Shown: one piece after another, positions 46,801 to 58,300 of the stretch | Layout of the letters: each line of letters starts with the position of its first letter | Position numbering within the stretch: the first letter of the stretch is position 1 | Source of the DNA: Apostichopus japonicus | Lineage: Eukaryota; Echinodermata; Holothuroidea; Aspidochirotida; Stichopodidae | NCBI RefSeq assembly: GCF_037975245.1 | Contig: NC_092570.1 | Location: forward strand, 2,809,501-2,873,500 | Reading direction: 5' to 3' | DNA: 64,000 nucleotides | Program-made: the position numbers and the translations under genes | Notes under the pieces: model-generated | Told to the model about the DNA's origin: nothing | The model's database searches: none | Seen by the model: only the letters and a program-made list of their open reading frames with translations

Positions 46801-49156
46801 TAGGCACTATACTTTCACACAATAGGTGCTACTGGTCTGCCAAGATCACCTCTATTGTGTGATGCTGATTTCAGCCTTGCTGCAGAAGATTTAGCTGCAG
46901 CAGCTTCTCTTGTTAACACATATGCTTTCATTCATACTAAGAATTCTCTCAGGCACGTAGCCAGGAATTTGCCAAGGGAGGGGGGAACCTGTAGGCAAAC
47001 TATCAAAGCCGTAGATTCTGCATTGAAAACTATCTAAGCGTAGCGCCATGGGTTGCCTGTCTCCCAGATCGCTGGAAATGGCACTTCCCAAGCCTTGTAA
47101 ACCTTGCATCAAAGCTTGAAATTACAGTACTAGTGATATCATAAAACATTTTAAAAAAAACCTGAATTCTTTTATAAAATCCAATCTGTGACAGTTGGTT
47201 CCTTGATGTTGTGTAAATAAAACAATACATTCAAAAATACAGGATTTACATAATCAAGGTTGGTATGATACTTTAAACTTACTATAAAGCAGCTTGTCAG
47301 GGCTATGACTGAAATGACGGCACCTAAAGTTATCCCTACGTCTTGAAAGACTGAAAGATAAAGACAATTCACATTGTAAATCTTACATATTTAAAAAGAG
47401 ATCGAGAAAAGGACTGTTAACAAACTGCTATATCTTCTTCAAAAAGCCTGTTTAGGTGAATGATCAAACAGAACTTTACAGTAGGGGGTCTAACGATGCG
47501 ATACTGGTATGATCTTCTTCAGGAGCTAAAGTACCGAATTGAATTGAGACTAGAGGAACACAATTAAATGAGACAGATAACAGTCAGCTATAATGTACTG
47601 TCCATCTGTCTCTTTAGAAATGTATTCTCCGTTTGTTTTTTTTGTTCCAGCAAATTCTTCCAAATCTATTAACTCTTGATGGATTGCTCATGAATTGCCA
47701 ACAAGGGTATTTTAATTACATGCAAAGCCTTAAAGTTGAAAGATGACAAGCCCTTAACAGCTACAAGACAACTATAGGTCTGAATAACAGGCTTTACACT
47801 CCTGACTGCCATGAACAAGTGGGGTTTTATTTGTTTACACCAGTTGTAAGATGAACGCCATCGAGGGTGTAATATACATTTATTAATTGCAACTGAGACT
47901 GTTGTCTCAGAGCTTAACTGCCATGAACCAGACTTTCTTGCTTTAAAACTAAGAGCAGTGATGAATGGCTTGCCCATTTATTGCTTGAACATCGAAGCAG
48001 CTTTCATTTTGTTTGGTTCTTGGCTTCCCCTATATTCCCCCTCCCCCCCCTTACCTTCCCAGCCCCAAAACCAACACTGGTTTAGTTTACGCTAGCCTTC
48101 CTTTCACCATAGACTGAATGCATACATAATTCACACCTACTTGTACGCATACTGCAATATGATTTCGGAATATCGCATGGCTAACCAAAAAGTGTAATGA
48201 ATAGCTATATACTACAGTATTCTCAGCTAAGCAGGAGCCTGGAATTCTGAGTTGTGGGGGTGGGGGAAAATGGAGGTTCGGGGTCACCAACAAGTTAAGG
48301 AAGACCACAATTTTGTGTCATGTAGCTTGCAAAGTTATAGCCATTAATATTATTGGACTACACCATTGTATGTGTGCAGGTGAACCAAATTAAACCAGGT
48401 AGTGTGTCATCATTCAGCAAGCTGTCTAGTCTTCTACAGTAGACTATAGGCTATGAATCATAACATTATAAAACAACAGATGTTATGGCTGCAGGGTGCT
48501 AATAGTATAGACAGCACCATGATAAGCAATTGGACTACAAATGCTGGCATATATGTCCAAGCTGCATGTGAACCCTCCAATTGGTGTCATATGTGTCATA
48601 TATAATCATCGCATGAGAGATATAAATTATCAGTTTCGGTGAAATAATTGGTCCTGCATAGATGAACAGCTAGCGTACCACATTCTACTGTGGTTTTCTA
48701 GCTGCTCCCAGCTGGCTAAGTAACTTTGCTATTTAAAGAGAAGAAGTTCATAATTATAATCAGTATAGTTATTTTTACAATGATAAAGCGACCACAAATG
48801 TGGGAAAAACCTGCAAGGGATTTCAACTTACACATCGGGTGGGTTCCAATTCAACATTTTAACTCAAATTTGGACTCTTTTCAATTTTTTTAGAAAGTCA
48901 TTTCAGATGGGAAAACCATAGATTGCTCTTGGATGAAAAACCCTCCTAATTACTACGTGTATGACCCGGCCGGGTATTGTACCCGGAACCTCTCAATTAC
49001 TTAAACTCATTGCTTCAAATGCCACTGCCTTTATCCACTCGGGCACAGCACCGGTACTAGCTGGGAATCCTGTTAATTATACTTACTGTAACATTCAGCA
49101 CCCTCAATTAAAATCGCAAGAACAGCAAACAAAATCCAGCATGCCTGCAGAACCAT
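40895..49156 (-). CDS. Small single-pass membrane protein with PPxY tail, relative of the Kazal gene
   Basis: Exons (minus strand): 49087-49156, 47283-47350 (or from 47341), 44229-44261 (weak GTTGGT donor, least certain), 40895-41179. Frames close to 151 residues. Seen: signal peptide MVLQACWILFAVLAILIEGA ending at Cys22-Tyr23; a hydrophobic helix about 28-46; the last exon starts QPPSSTSTPG, matching RPPSSVWTPG at the same phase in the Kazal gene; a Pro-rich tail; and LPPSYEEAMKC (Tyr136). The intron phases (1, then 0, 0) equal those at the corresponding positions of the Kazal gene. PPxY motifs recruit WW-domain ubiquitin ligases. As assembled, only a few extracellular residues remain. An ectodomain exon with phase 1 at both ends could be hidden in the 1.7-kb first intron, but I did not find one. 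A GTAAGT donor at 49840 may end a 5' UTR exon. Confidence 0.6.
41506..41672. mobile_element. Fold-back MITE in intron of the PPxY gene
   Basis: A long imperfect inverted repeat. CAAATAATGAATGGTT at the left is inverted at the right as CCATTCATTATTTG. ATATTTCATTCGTTGAAAG pairs with CTTTCAACTCATGAAATAT, and the core GTTCCATTCAAC (41572-41583) / GTTGAATGGAAC (41597-41608) pairs perfectly around TCGGCTGCGCCTC. No coding capacity. Superfamily not determined. Confidence 0.75.
43148..43870. repeat. Dispersed tandem repeat with DR1-like motifs, copy 2
   Basis: About five diverged units with the same landmarks as 9712-10130: GGCTTCTTGTACTCAATGTGG, ACCAAATATG, CAAGCTTCCCTT, GAGATAT, TTTTCACAATTTGACC and TTTGACCTC. 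Nuclear-receptor-like half-sites recur in most units, but the DR1s here are imperfect. It lies in an intron of the PPxY gene. Confidence 0.75.
44690..44830 (-). mobile_element. Possible third tRNA-derived SINE, degenerate
   Basis: Minus-strand GGTTTGGTGGATAGAACAGC, then CTTTTGAACCAGTA, then TTTTAGGTTGTGGATCAC resembles a tRNA D-arm to T-arm order (cf. GGTGGATAGAGC.. heads of tRNA SINEs), but the B box is badly worn. The 109-codon plus-strand frame over this region (44552-44881) is not accepted as a gene. Confidence 0.35.
45285..46830. repeat. 22-bp minisatellite (CACTATACTTTCACACAATAGG)n, about 1.5 kb
   Basis: Roughly 70 head-to-tail units. Common variants are CACTACACTTTC and ACACCATAGG. 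Occasional longer joints (CACTATATAGTAGATACTTTC, CACTATATACTGTACTTTC) recur at intervals, indicating higher-order units amplified as blocks. It fills much of the intron between the 47283-47350 and 44229-44261 exons of the PPxY gene. The left part (45285-45800) is more diverged than the right, as expected for expansion from the right. Confidence 0.95.
46950..47150. mobile_element. Truncated hAT-type element
   Basis: It begins CAGGCACGTAGCCAGGAATTTG and shares TTGCCAAGGGAGGGG and CTCCCAGATCGCTGGAAATG and GGCACTTCCCA with the interior of 31329-32572. No inverted partner end was recognised on the right. It lies 5' to the large minisatellite and about 130 bp from the transmembrane exon of the PPxY gene. 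Confidence 0.5.
48880..49053 (-). mobile_element. tRNA(Ser/Leu)-like SINE, family 2, copy 2
   Basis: Minus strand: GTGCCCGAGTGGATAAAGGC (class II tRNA-like 5' part), GCATTTGAAGCAATGAG, a T-loop-like GGTTCCGGGTACAATACCC, then a body with TTTTTCATCCAAGAGC, TTTTCCCATCTGAAATGACT and TTTCTAAAAAAATT. The body order matches the copy at 29222. It lies in intron 1 of the PPxY gene, about 35 bp from the signal-peptide exon. Confidence 0.68.
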
Positions 49157-52100
49157 AGTGTTCCTGTGTTTTCTTGAGGTCTCTTCAAAATAATCTAATT
49201 AAGATATAAGACCTAGGTGAACAAGAGCACTGAAGAAAGAGTAAAAATGATCAGTTCATATAGTAAGGGCTTCATTATTGATGCAACTTCGTAATTGACA
49301 CACCTTCAAAAAATTTTAGCAACGATAAAGCTTTTACGACCCTCCCCCCCCCCCCCCCGTTTTGCACATTGTTTGGCATTTGGAAATATTACTCACTAAA
49401 AATAACCAAAATTACCTCAGTTGATACCACTACTCTATGGGACCTGACCTGTCTGAGCTACTGTAAGTTAGAGGCTCAGGGCATAGCAAACACATCCAAA
49501 GTCAATGGATGTATACTAAGGTCTACAATACAGTTATCGACATGTGTCAATTTAGAGGTATGAAAGAACTTGACAATGCAGACATTTTGTGGTCAAATTC
49601 TGCCCAGCTGTACCTGTGTAGGCACAGAACAATAAATATTTTGAGATCAGTACATTTCTGAGGAACTACACAAATGAAAAACGCATACAGTTGAGTGATT
49701 TTGATTTTTTCGTTGATGGACATCGTTAATCAAAAAATACTGGGGTATTATCTGTTGTCGACTTAAAAATAATACCGGTTACCTTGAGGCTATTGTATAC
49801 CCTTACTCCTTAGATTCTAACTTAGAAATATAATACTTACTTGAAATATGTGATTACAGTTCGTTCGGCTTTTCGGATGTCGCTCCTTTTCGAAAGTTCT
49901 TAGTAGTCTAACTAGTCAGATAGTAAATTATAATAAGTAATAGTACCATGTAGTGAATATTACTCAAATAAGGAAAATAACAAACAACCTAATACAGTAG
50001 TACTATTAATAGTACAGTATCGATTGTCTGAAAAGCGTGAACTTTCGGATAGCTTTGAATGTGTACAATGTGTAAAAGAAAATGGTCACGGCTATTTTTA
50101 AAAATTGTGGCCTGGTGTGCTGGTAATCATAATTTGAATTGAGAACCAAGCTATAATGCACTTTCAGCCAACAAGCATTCGCTGTGCAGACTAACACTTG
50201 AGTGAAAGCAATGTTCTGTTCGACCGTATCTATAGCCGATTACTTCATGGGGCTTCCCCTGATAGTAACCGCATGCGCAGTAGTTATTCTCTGTAGTCTC
50301 GTACTCCACATAGAGGGGTATAAACCTTTTTGAGTGTTTAATTATCAGTAGTAGTTTCACAAAACTTTGTAGTGTAAGTTTCAGCATGATAAATTAACTG
50401 TTATAATTGGAACACAACCTAAATGTTAAGCCTTATTCACTGATCCTCCCTCCCTTCATGCTCTAGGACTATTCATATCAATTAAATCAACGGTTTCTCT
50501 ACATATTCCCTAAACTGTTTTTAAGTCCTTTGTCAGATTATTTTTGATATTTTGTCTGTTATTTGCTTATTAATATTTACATATACTTACATAAAGGATT
50601 CATATCTCATTTTGATGAAACATTTCATAACCTCAGAACGAAATATAGAACTAGCTTCCTGAGATAGAAATTTGGCACAAACAGTATTCCACATAGTAGA
50701 CACAAGTGCCGATTACCTTCAATTTTTTTCATTAATAAACTTTGCAGGTTTACATCTTTTAAGCAAACAATATTTTTAGTTTGTTCTGTTGTCCTTACCA
50801 TTTCTTCCATGCGTTTGAAAAAATAAATACACTATCATTGACTCGAAAAAGCCGCCTCTATTCTGTATTTGAAACCACTCATTTGAATAAGCCAGAAATG
50901 AGTCTGCAGCTGGGCTTTTATCTTGAGACCACTTTGATAAAATTTTGACATATTGAGCAGCAAGTTCATTGCTTTGCATTTTATTGTATTTTTTTTTAAA
51001 TTAATTTATATGATACATAACCAGCACATTACCGCAATGCCTGTTCCTCTGTCTGAGTCAATGCTTCAGGGGTCACGTTTAAGGTTGTTGCTGGCATGTC
51101 ACTTTCCAGCAAGGTTGCTAATAGGGAGGAAAACATCTTTTCCAGGGCATGCTGTAAAAGAAATATTTCTTCTTCTGCTTTCCTTTGGATATTGACCTCA
51201 TTTAGGAGTTTCTGCCATCTTCTTAAAGTTTTATCCATTGATCTATACTTGAGGAATTCATGCCAAATCTCACCCTTCACTTAATCAGAAAATGTGGTCC
51301 CTCTTATTTTCTTAGTTATCGACCACTGTTTATACTATACCACTTTGTTCTATTGTTCTTATGTATAGACGAAATAAATTAAATGAAATAATAGGCTGCC
51401 TATCTTAAATGCGGCATAACTGTTGCCCCCAAATATGCTAGAAAAGCAGGGGTTGAAGCCAGCAGGGGTAGGTAAGTAGGGGATGGCTAGGTAGGGGTAT
51501 GGGTTAAGAAGAGGCAATTTAACATATAAGATTAGGGATGGGGTAGTTCTCCCCAATCCCCTAGGGGATTGGCAGGATATGGAGGGGTAGAAACCAAGCA
51601 GGAGAGGAAAGGAAATAGTGGCAGGGTCATAAGACAGGTAAATAGAATAATAATAATAATATACCTAATTTACTTTTATTTCTACAAAACGAGACTAATT
51701 TGAATGAGAGAGAGTACTATTTTTGATGCCTTTCATTAAGTTTATTTCAGTATATTACAGTTTATGATATCATATTATATAAAAAATAACTGGTAACTAG
51801 TAATAACTGGTAAATAAAGGAAGTTTGCGAAATATTCAGTACGTGTTCTGTCTTCAACTTATAGAAATATAGGCTACAATTGGTCACAACCTTCATTTTA
51901 TTGAACGATATGAAAAGAGATAAAAATAATGACCAAGCATTGGATGTGCAAACAATAGCAAAAAAGTACCATATTTTCACCATCTTGATAAACCTTTGCA
52001 TATACACTGATATTTTGCAATGAACTTCCACTTCAATTGCTGACTTGCATGGCTTCTTAATTATAACCTGCATATATATATCACTTGTCAAGCCACTGAC

Positions 52101-55100
52101 CAAAGATACCAAAACTGAAAAATACCTCCTATAATTAATTTACAGAATCGAGACACGATACCAACCAGCATATATTAGTCTATGTGGTTGAGATACATGT
52201 CATGTACATCTTCACCATACAGCTAAAGTAAAACTGATATCTTTTGGGAGACATAGCAGATTTAAAGTGCCACGATTACCCACAAGGTTGAAGACTTGAT
52301 CAAGTCTAAACATGTTACCACCGAGCCACTTGTGCTTCATTGATTTTATGTTTTATCTTCATGTATTTCTGATGTTTAGTTTCTCTAGTGGAGGTGGTGG
52401 GTTTTGCAAATGCAGTATCTAAAAAATATCGCAGCTCTCGACCAGACCAACGATGGGATTGGTTTCAACCCTTACATTGGCATTGGCATTTGCACTTGAA
52501 CATGTGAACAGAAAAACAGAAAAAAAGTAAAATATTTCAAATCCTTGTGGTACTATGACATCACAGGTTTACAAAATGACAGCTCCCAGACCGGCATTTT
52601 TAAACGAGGATGTCTTCCAAATGGAACAAGATTTTTGTCGTAGCTTCTTGAGGGAGCTGTTCATGACATATGATCTATGTCATCTAAGTTACAGACGATG
52701 GTAGGATTTGTGTCTCCTTTAACAATGGACAAAGACAAAGTTTACTCAACTGAGTTAGTTAACCGAAATAACTGGTAGTAATCACCCGCATTTAATATGC
52801 ATTTTGTACAAAGAAATCATTTTTAGGCCTAATTATGGAAATTTGCAAAATTCTGCAGGATATCAACTTGCAGAGGACGGTATAATGAGCCAGGTACCCA
52901 GTCACTACTGTTCAAAAATATAACTATACTTGACGAAAATATTGATTGAAAAACAAACCAGATATTAAATACAAGACTTGACCCACAAAATAAAGTGACT
53001 TAATAGCAATTTCAATTAAAAATATGCACAAAATTAGCAACAGCATATTCATTCATTTTACTTTGGTTAGATTAAGGTGTGATACGGTCCAACCACATCA
53101 GTACTAGCTCTGATTTTCAAGCCTGAGAAAATTATGACTTTTCATAGGAAAATTTTTCCAAAATTTCATCTGAATGTCTTGCGATGGATGGACTAGGTGA
53201 TCTTGAGAAAGATAATTATAATAAACCATAAAAGCGTTACCATGATAACACATCAAAATTGTTTCAAAATTGATCTGGCATTGGGCCTAAAGAACAACCA
53301 GTTGCTATCCTTCATACATTACGCCGCCACATTTCGGCAAATTCGATCAAGTGACTAATGCAGGTATTTCTTATTACCATGAAGGTTTCAAGCAGCTAGT
53401 AATTTGTCTTACTAATTTAAGCAAACAACAGCAACTCCATCCCAATTCTAATATGCAAAGTAATTAATAACAAGTCGTCAATACTTTGATTTCAAAACTC
53501 TTTCCTACAATCAGATAAGCTTTTATGAATAAATTGAGTTGTACATTGGCAGTCTTGTTTCTAATTTGTGCAAAATCTGTACAAATATATTAAAACAGAA
53601 AATATTTTCAGGAATGAAGATATACAGGCGGCGATGTTGACCAAGAATCACTAACAATTTGAACTTGTAAAATTATGAGTCTGCTCAAGTAGTGAAGTAG
53701 AAAAACAGTTGAAATACCCCTTAAAACTATGACTGGAGTTATTTCAAGTTTCAATTAACATTTGAAAATGCGCCCATTAATACCACTGCCAAAACAGTTT
53801 ACCTGCCTCGGGCATTTGAATAGGCTCTTGCGGTAGATTGCGGGAAATTTGAGCTGTGCAAGTGACTTTCCCACGCTCGTTTTCCTTTGCTAGGCTTGGT
53901 GGGTTGATTATGTAATACACCGGCTAACATTTCAGATTAAGAACCTTGAAAGGTGAAGAAGTGGGCAGTGGCGAAAAATGAATGGCAGTCTTACTAAAGT
54001 ACGAATTTTCAAATGAGTTATTTTAGATGCTTTTGAATAGTACACAAACTACTTGATATACTACAATTTGAAGTTCTATTTAGATAAATATATAAATAAA
54101 TATTTATATATGAAGTTCAAAGCGCTGGATGGCTCTTTGTATTGAATTGTATTAAATAAGACAAGCACCAAAATTATTACGTTTTCATTTTAAATACAGC
54201 TCTTGTCATCTATCATGATCTTCTCAACTGGATGGATAAATTAGACAACTTACTGGAAGTTAAAAATGCTTGGTATCTTTATTAACAGAAATGGCAAGTG
54301 ATAAATTGAGTTTAATTTGTCAGCCTTAAGAGCTGATTATATAAAAAATTAGATACGTGGTCTTAAATCCGTTAAAGGGATACATCCCCATGGCAAACAT
54401 TGTTGCACTTATATGGAAGAAAAAGGCATTCCACCCTTTCAGTTATAACCTTTTATCTTGATATCTTGTCCTTGTCAACCTAGTGTGGGGGGTAAAAAAG
54501 GTTCCCCTACTCCAAAAAGTGGAACACGGTAGGCAGTCTGTGATGTCATCATGGCATTTGTATTTTCAAAATGCATTATTTACCTAACACAATCTTATTG
54601 TTGATTTACCCTTGAAGTGTGATATATTTGGAATGTTTGCTTAATTAGCTGTCAATCTTTGCTGATCTTAGAACTCCATCAAAATTCAGAGATATATTAT
54701 TTTTATTATAGAGAGGAACAAGAACATTTTTGACATTATTAACTCCGTTTCTTGCAGATACATTCGCAAAGTAACACACAGAGATTTATATCTTTGCCAT
54801 ACAAAATGTTATGAGCATGTGGGTTTGACCGTAAAATAATAAAAGTGATTTTGCTAAACAATTAAAGTGAGTCACCTGAAATCCCTTAATGCCCTGTGAT
54901 ATATGTGTTATTAACCACAAGAATTTCTAGCTTTCTAAAAACTCACAGTAAAACCTAAATTTGCTTTTTGCAGCATTGCCTTCTCTTGATAGATGTTAAA
55001 GCTCCTATTTGTAAGTTTGACTCCAGCGACAGCTATTAATTTATTGCTAACAGATTCAACATCTTCCTCGGAAATATGAAAGCAAATAATTCCTCTAACA

Positions 55101-55375
55101 GCCGCACAAAATGTTTCAGTACTTAGTATTCTGTTACCTTGGAAACATATCTCAACATAGTATGTATATTTTCAAGATTAATATGGTTCTTCTCCTCATA
55201 GCTTTTATATGCCTTAATAAAAATGGTTATAGATTGAGTTAAGGTCCCCCCCCTAATAACTCATAGGAATTATGTAGAAAATAAAAATAAAAACCAAAAA
55301 CCTCTCATATATATGACCAATTACATGGCTGTGGTGATACAGATATCGTGACACTAAACTGATGCGAGTCACATG
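49157..55375. other. Intergenic between PPxY gene and SDR-B
   Basis: Mostly AT-rich unique-looking sequence. It contains a poly-C run near 49343, a strong GTAAGT donor-like site at 49840 (minus strand; possible 5' UTR exon), a decayed transposon-like frame (50625-51280), and AATAAA in minus-strand sense at 55040-55045, a candidate poly-A signal for SDR-B. I see no gene in 51300-55375. Confidence 0.5.
50625..51280 (-). pseudogene. Decayed transposon-like ORF
   Basis: Several protein-like minus-strand frames follow in order but are out of register. 51029-51280 is Lys/Glu-rich and ends EEQALR. A frameshift leads into a VAGYVSYKL-like phrase, then come stops, then 50776-50979 (ELAAQYVKILSKWS, FFESMIVYLFF), and then a frame with LKDVNLQSLLMKKI and one with WNTVCAKF. 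ALRY(V/I)AGYV phrases occur in C-terminal parts of transposase-derived invertebrate proteins. The breaks show it is dead. The superfamily was not determined. Confidence 0.4.
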
Positions 55376-58300
55376 TCACTGCGAAGCGGGTCTTCCCTTA
55401 TATTGCGGCGTCTTGTGTATCCTCCCCAACTCGATGAGAGAATAGACCATTTCAATTATACAAGGTTTGGGCTGTATTGGTTCTATCTTCAGTACTTCCC
55501 TCATCTGAGAACGAAAATGGCAAATTTAGCATCGTTATAAATAAAAGAGACATCAAGGATAAGCACACAAGAATAACCTCAACCTGGTTACAAGTTAACA
55601 TCAACATTATAATCTTACTGTCATGATGAAACATTTCAAATGTCATAGAAAATAACCTCAACCTGTTTACAAGTTAACATCAATGTTATTTCACAAAATC
55701 TGAACCTCTATGTAAAACACAAAATAACCTCCACATAAGTAAACACTAACTTCCCTTTACTCACAACTTTATCTCAATGTCAACCAACATATCCTTGATA
55801 TCATCACAAAATAACCGCAGTGTCATCACAAAACAACCTCAGTGTCATCACAAAATAACCTGTGTCATCACAAAATGACCTCATTGTCATCACAAAATAA
55901 CCTGTGCTATCACAAAATAACCTGTGCTATCACAACATAACCTTAGTGTCATCACAAAATAACCTTAGTGTCATCACAAAATGACCTCAGTGTCATCGAC
56001 AAATAACCAACTGCCTAACTGCTACCAAAGTTCCACCTCTCTTGTGTACACCCCCTCTTCAATACCCATAGGCTGGATGCTGCAATAATCAATAAAGATA
56101 CATACCCTGGTATTGTCGAAGGATGTCACAATCTCCCAGCGGTCCTTAACAAGTCTCATCGAGGAATCAAAGAAGGAAAGAATCGTGCACAGCATCCTCG
56201 GCATAGTTCGAGTCGTCGGATTATAACCTGCAGGAAGATGAGGGATCAAGATACCACAGAAATGATCAAAAAAAAGAAGAAAAGAAAAAGTTATATAAAG
56301 TCAGTTAAACTCAAAGCCCTTTTATGCCATCTATATTTATTTATAAAAGTCATAAAATACGATCAATTATATGCACAAATGAAAACCAAATAATTAATTA
56401 AAAAGTGATGATAAAAAAGGCAGATTAAAAGACAATAAATGGTATAAGAAATTATGAATATTAAAATACTTCAAAGGATTTCAAAACTCCATTTTGCATC
56501 AAAAGTGCAGCGCTGTAAATAATGGACATTTCTGAAAAGTGTGATTCTAAAACTTGGAGTGATTGCAGGAATTTGTAAATTGTAGTTTTGCCTGATTGCA
56601 CAGTGAGGTCAATTCATGATGTAGAGTATGACCTTTATGCCATCATCAAATGACTAAATCATCTTTGCCATTTGTATAACTTGAGAGAGAATGGAATAAA
56701 ATACTGCTGTCAAGTCTTGCGTACATTTGTTAGGCAGCCATATTATACTTCAGAAAGAAAAAAAAACCAACAGTACAATTATAACGCTACTCCACATTTT
56801 TCTATTGATCGCTCATTAAAGCTTAATTAGTTAACTTTATAATTTACCTTGGGGACCAAATTCTTCCTTCATAATGGCAGTCATATCTGTAAACCAAGCC
56901 GTTTCTCCACAGACAATGTGTCTGTGACCTGCGGGCAGGAAGTAATCGTTAACGAGAACAGTAACATTTGTAAGCATTGTCAATACAGCTATGATTACAC
57001 TCTCCCATCGCATATGGTACAGAAATTCAATAATTCATCAATCAAACAAATATTTTAGCACTTTCATTTCGCGATGAGGGTGGTCACTGGGCGGGATACA
57101 GATTGAAGCAAACATGTATTATCGCACAATTATTATTATTATTATTACCTAGTTTTAAAAAAGCCCCCTTTTCTATAAAATCGCTTTCCCATAAATCTGG
57201 AAATTTTTTTTGTCTCCAAAAATTGAGTTATGAAAATTGCGGAAGATAATAATTTTTGATATGATATTCCAAGGATGAAATGAGCAAGAGAAAGAAAAGC
57301 AAAATTACGACTGAACGGAGGCGACAAAATAAAATGAAGACCCACCAGCAGCTTCAGGTAATGTCATGGCAACAACATGGGCCTTGGCAACGTCTCGGAC
57401 ATCTACCACAGAGAACGCAACTCTAGGTAGCATTGGGTCTTTGCCAGACATTAGCCTCCTAATGGCATCGATGCTTGTCCCTCCTTGCTGTGTGAGGACA
57501 GGGCCAAGAATGAATGCTGGGTTTATCACTGCCATCTCAAACTTATCATCATCTAGAAAGGTTAGATCCAAATTAAAAAAAATAATGAAAAAATTGCATT
57601 ACATCCAAAGAGGGGGGTCATGATAAATTATTGTTTTATTTAATCTACAGATAAGCTCTTTAATACTTAATCGAAGAGATGACACAAACCCCAAAACATG
57701 TACAAATTTTCAATATATCAAGCAAAACACATGCGGATATGTAGGAGTCTAAACAGTAAAGAGTCAGTATCTATGGCAACGTGCTGATATTGGTACTAAC
57801 AGCATGCTGACCATTTTAAGGGCACCTTAGAACATGGCATTTCTCAATAAAGGCATTGAAGACTCGCCCCAAACCGTGTGCATAGCTCTGAAAAAGTTAA
57901 CTTTCCATTGCTTGCAAGTTTTCTTCTTGACGCTACAAAATGCAGACAGTAATGAAACGTGATACCTTGTTATCTTTTTTTCTGGACCTGAGATCAGTGA
58001 GTTCCATAACAACTCCCTGCTGAGACGTCAATCCCTGCTATGTACACTGTGTTGTTGGTATTGACCGTAGCTGTATGTACTGACTGTACACTAGTGTCTA
58101 ATTACCGACGGTAGCAAGCTGTGTGTATTTACAGGTGTCCAGGTACAGAAACTAAAACTACTCTTCAAGAGCACAAGTACAAATCCACAAGGACTAGTAT
58201 GAGTACAGCTCTATCTACTGTACTACATACTGGAGTACAAGTCTGGTACCAATGCTAAGTGCACATTTAAGGGATTGACTACAGCTATTATGTAAAGTAA

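Noticed and set aside
45285-46830. CRISPR-like array of regularly spaced repeats
   Set aside because: Units are directly adjacent 22-bp tandem copies without unique spacers, in animal DNA. It is a minisatellite.
56849-57058. Plus-strand 69-residue frame
   Set aside because: It overlaps SDR-B exon 6 on the opposite strand. The minus-strand frame has splice sites and family similarity.
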